Shown here in pieces: positions 6,014 to 8,211 of a stretch of DNA of 8,211 nucleotides (positions are counted from its first letter, which is position 1; every line of letters begins with the position of its first letter). A program made the position numbers and the translations under genes. Origin of the DNA: Candidatus Atribacter fermentans (lineage in GTDB: Bacteria > Atribacterota > Atribacteria > Atribacterales > Atribacteraceae); contig JAAYUT010000128.1 in NCBI GenBank assembly GCA_012517485.1, positions 1 to 8,211 of the forward strand. The letters are read 5' to 3'. Under the pieces are notes generated by a model. That model was given only the letters and a program-made list of their open reading frames with translations. It did not search any database and had not been told where the DNA came from.

Positions 6014-7071
6014 AAACAAAAAAAATATTAGTCGCGATGAGTGGGGGAGTCGATTCTTCGGTCGCTGCTTTCCTTTTAAAAAAACAAGGATATCAAGTTC
6101 ATGGGATTACTATGGCTTTTCAAGTTCTTCATGGTTCATCTAACGATCCACGTTCTGGTTCCGGGTTAAGCGATGCGAAAAGGGTATGTGAAATTCTTGA
6201 TATCCCACATCAAACCCTTGAAATAAGCAATGAGTTTGAGAAAGAAGTCATAAAACCTTTTATTAAGGAATATTTGTCTGGAAGGACTCCCAACCCCTGT
6301 ATAATTTGCAATCGACGGATAAAATTTGGTTTTCTTTTTAATTATGCCATGAAAAATGGCTTTGAATTTTTTGCAACCGGACATTATGCTCAAATTGATT
6401 TCATCGACAATCAATTTTTTTTACGGAAACCCCGGGATCATTCAAAAGATCAAACTTATTTTTTATACAATATTCCCAAGGAAACTCTTAGTAGGATTCT
6501 ATTCCCATTAGCCCATCTCACCAAAGAAGAGGTAAAATCTCTCTTCCATCAGCTTGATTTGCAAATGGATGAAAAACCCGAGAGTCAGGATATTTGTTTT
6601 CTTCCTCGAGGGGACTATCGTGATTTTATTAAAAACCGTTCTCATTTGGATCTATCAGGTCCGATTGTTCATATCCAAGGGGAAGTTCTTGGGCACCATG
6701 ATGGCATATACCTATATACTATTGGTCAAAGAAAAGGTTTAGGGATCAGTCATTCACGTCCTCTCTATGTTGTCGATATCGATCTTACTCGCAATGCTGT
6801 CATAGTCGGCGAAAAAAAAGATTTACAAGCCATGGCTCTGGTTGCCAATCACGTGAATTTTTTGGTCGATAGAATCCCAGACCAGGAAATTTTTGCTCTT
6901 ATACGTTATTCCCAAAAAGAACACCAATGCTCTTTAGAAAAAATAAACAATGAAATAAAAGTCAACTTTTATAAAAAATTGGAAAACATAACCCCCGGTC
7001 AATCAGTTGTATGGTACACTCGTGATGGAATCGTAATTGGAGGAGGGATAATTAAGGAGGTTCTACGATGA
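6010..7071 (+). CDS. mnmA: tRNA-specific 2-thiouridylase MnmA
   Basis: Makes 2-thiouridine at wobble U34 of Lys, Glu and Gln tRNAs; cytoplasmic, ATP-dependent. 353 aa, normal length, GTG start with a good Shine-Dalgarno. Motifs in order: AMSGGVDSS (9-17, PP-loop), TPNPCIICNRRIKFG (93-107), ATGHYAQ (122-128), KDQTYFLYN (146-154), ESQDICFLP (191-199) and YTIGQRKGLG (236-245). C100 and C196 are the catalytic pair. Where E. coli MnmA has Asp (NPDxxC), this protein has C97, giving a CxxC...C set suited to hold a [4Fe-4S] cluster. The short insert usually containing a CCS-like motif (near residues 44-54) reads SNDPRSGSGLS here, without cysteines. It overlaps larE and nadA by 4 nt each, so it is translationally coupled to both. 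Identity is secure; cluster dependence is inference. Confidence 0.95.
   Translation: MKTKKILVAMSGGVDSSVAAFLLKKQGYQVHGITMAFQVLHGSSNDPRSGSGLSDAKRVCEILDIPHQTLEISNEFEKEVIKPFIKEYLSGRTPNPCIICNRRIKFGFLFNYAMKNGFEFFATGHYAQIDFIDNQFFLRKPRDHSKDQTYFLYNIPKETLSRILFPLAHLTKEEVKSLFHQLDLQMDEKPESQDICFLPRGDYRDFIKNRSHLDLSGPIVHIQGEVLGHHDGIYLYTIGQRKGLGISHSRPLYVVDIDLTRNAVIVGEKKDLQAMALVANHVNFLVDRIPDQEIFALIRYSQKEHQCSLEKINNEIKVNFYKKLENITPGQSVVWYTRDGIVIGGGIIKEVLR
7054..7060 (+). promoter_or_regulatory. Strong Shine-Dalgarno site of nadA
   Basis: AAGGAGG, close to perfect, 7 nt before ATG 7068 and inside the end of mnmA. It suggests nadA is translated efficiently and not only by coupling. Confidence 0.8.
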
Positions 7072-7979
7072 ATGCGATCATCCAACAAATTCAAGAATTA
7101 AAAAAAATGAAAAATGCGATTATTTTAGTTCATAATTATCAACCCCCTGATATACAGGATCTAGCGGATTTTTTAGGGGATTCTTTGGGTTTGAGTATAG
7201 AAGCCAGCCGAACTGATGCCGATATCATCGTTTTTTGTGGTGTTCGTTTTATGGCAGAAACCGCCAAAATTCTTTCTCCGAATAAAGTTGTCCTTCTTCC
7301 AGAAAAAAATGCTGGTTGCCCCATGGCAGATACCATTACCATCCAAGAAGTTAAAAAGCTTAAAGCAGAACATCCCAAAGCCCAAGTTCTTGCCTATGTG
7401 AATACAACTGCAGATGTGAAGGCCGAATGTGATATTTGCTGTACATCGGCTAATGCCATAAAGATTGTTACCGATGGATTAAAAAACGCCAATGAAATTA
7501 TTTTTATTCCTGATAAAAATTTAGCTAACTTTGTCTCGAGGAAAACTGGGCGTCAATTTATCCTTTGGGATGGAGATTGTCCAGTTCATGCTCACATTCT
7601 TCCTGAACATATCCAATTTCAAAAAAAACTCCATCCCGATGCTTTGGTTGTTGTTCACCCTGAATGTCTTCCTGAAGTGATTGATTTAGCTGATGAGGTT
7701 CAATCGACTGAAGGAATGACTCGATTTATCAGGCAATCCAAAGAAACTGAATTTATAATTGGAACCGAGATTGGAATTCTCTATCGTCTTCGTAAAGAAA
7801 ATCCGGAGAAAACCTTTCATCCAGCATCAGCACAGGCCATATGTCCCGATATGAAAAAAATTACCTTGGAAAAGGTCCTTTATTCTCTCCGTTTTGGTTA
7901 CGGAGAGATAAGTCTACCTGAGACGATTCGAAGCCAAGCCGAAAGAAGCATTCAACGTATGTTAGAGTTTAAATCTTAA
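7068..7979 (+). CDS. nadA: Quinolinate synthase NadA
   Basis: Condenses iminoaspartate with dihydroxyacetone phosphate to quinolinate, the first committed ring of de novo NAD synthesis, using an oxygen-sensitive [4Fe-4S] cluster. 303 aa, the compact length seen in Thermotoga-type NadA. HNYQPPDIQDLADFLGDSL (22-40) is the N-terminal signature. Cluster ligands are C84 (AGCPMAD), C171 (WDGDCPVH) and C259 (AICPDM); HPEC (197-200) is the conserved motif of the third domain. An extra CDICC group lies at 121-125. The partners nadB and nadC are absent from the window and no nifS-like desulfurase is adjacent, although these often neighbour nadA. It is the last gene of the operon, with a 4-nt overlap to mnmA. 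Its product pathway leads to NaAD, which in lar systems feeds the cofactor acted on by LarE. Confidence 0.96.
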   Translation: MNAIIQQIQELKKMKNAIILVHNYQPPDIQDLADFLGDSLGLSIEASRTDADIIVFCGVRFMAETAKILSPNKVVLLPEKNAGCPMADTITIQEVKKLKAEHPKAQVLAYVNTTADVKAECDICCTSANAIKIVTDGLKNANEIIFIPDKNLANFVSRKTGRQFILWDGDCPVHAHILPEHIQFQKKLHPDALVVVHPECLPEVIDLADEVQSTEGMTRFIRQSKETEFIIGTEIGILYRLRKENPEKTFHPASAQAICPDMKKITLEKVLYSLRFGYGEISLPETIRSQAERSIQRMLEFKS

Positions 7980-8003
7980 CTCGAACTTATCACTGGTAAG
8001 TAA

Positions 8004-8211
8004 TCAAAGAACAATTTCATCTTCTTTTTTCCATGCTGGATCAACAATACAAAGAAATACCAGGTCATGGCTCCCAGTGTTTTCAATGAATTGTATGGAT
8101 TTAGGAGGAATGTAGATGGTCGAACCTTCCTCTACCTGCTCGATTTGGCTATTGATGTGCATAATCCCTTTGCCAGATATAATATAATAAACCTCAGATG
8201 AATAGAGATAA
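8004..8211 (-). CDS. Cupin-domain protein, C-terminal part only (cut by window edge)
   Basis: Reading the minus strand from 8210, an open frame runs 68 codons to TGA at 8004-8006. It has no start in the window because it continues past the right edge. The residues EVYYIISGKGIMHINSQ, EGSTIYIPP and FIENTGSHDLVFLCIVDP give the second half of a small single-domain cupin: the Gly-rich turn, the IPP strand and the closing strand, then a short charged tail (WKKEDEIVL). The usual metal-binding histidines of motif 1 would be beyond the edge. In motif 2 the position normally held by His is Gln (KSIQFIEN), so metal binding may be altered. It is convergent with nadA across 24 bp, so it is probably not part of the sulfur operon. 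Substrate unknown. Confidence 0.8.
   Translation of the reverse strand, partial: YLYSSEVYYIISGKGIMHINSQIEQVEEGSTIYIPPKSIQFIENTGSHDLVFLCIVDPAWKKEDEIVL

Noticed and set aside
7984..7998. Small inverted repeat between nadA and the cupin gene as a bidirectional terminator
   Set aside because: Only about five pairs including a wobble, with no T-run; not a convincing terminator.

Overview
The window comes from an AT-rich bacterium. Spacing is tight, good Shine-Dalgarno sites are common, and NadA and PP-loop thiolation enzymes carry Fe-S-type cysteine sets, which together suggest an anaerobe. The phylum cannot be fixed from sequence alone; a Firmicutes-like or Atribacterota-like lineage is only a guess. 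No phage gene, transposase, CRISPR array, rRNA or tRNA is visible.

Layout. (1) Positions 1-1396, plus strand: the end of an ABC importer operon, with a 5'-truncated PotB-type permease and a complete PotC-type permease overlapping by one base. (2) Positions 1403-2597, minus strand: radC followed by rseC, a two-gene unit whose end converges on potC with a 6-bp gap. (3) Positions 2598-3145: a 548-bp gene-free region. It holds a compact divergent promoter pair, one of them a perfect consensus (TTGACA-N16-TATAAT), tandem 14-nt repeats over the plus-strand -10 and start region, a GC-rich 92-bp hairpin element flanked by T-tracts on both strands, and a second decayed GC-rich repeat. (4) Positions 3146-7979, plus strand: a probable five-gene operon of a ThiI/MnmA-like PP-loop thiouridylase, cysK, larE, mnmA and nadA. 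Spacings are 71 nt, 7 nt and two 4-nt overlaps. (5) Positions 8004-8211, minus strand: the C-terminal end of a cupin gene, cut by the window edge and convergent with nadA.

How the genes fit together. CysK makes cysteine from sulfide and an activated serine. Three ATP-dependent PP-loop enzymes then place sulfur into RNA or a nickel-pincer cofactor. NadA, itself a [4Fe-4S] enzyme, makes quinolinate for NAD; the NAD pathway intermediate NaAD is also the starting compound of the nickel-pincer cofactor that LarE thiolates. All three PP-loop enzymes carry a CxxC plus a distant third Cys. That arrangement is known in [4Fe-4S]-dependent sulfur transferases and is the most interesting signal in the window. 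No cysteine desulfurase is present here.

Several longest-ORF starts were revised using Shine-Dalgarno position and family alignment: thiouridylase 3146, cysK 4267, larE 5186, probably rseC 1882. The first permease continues beyond the left edge.
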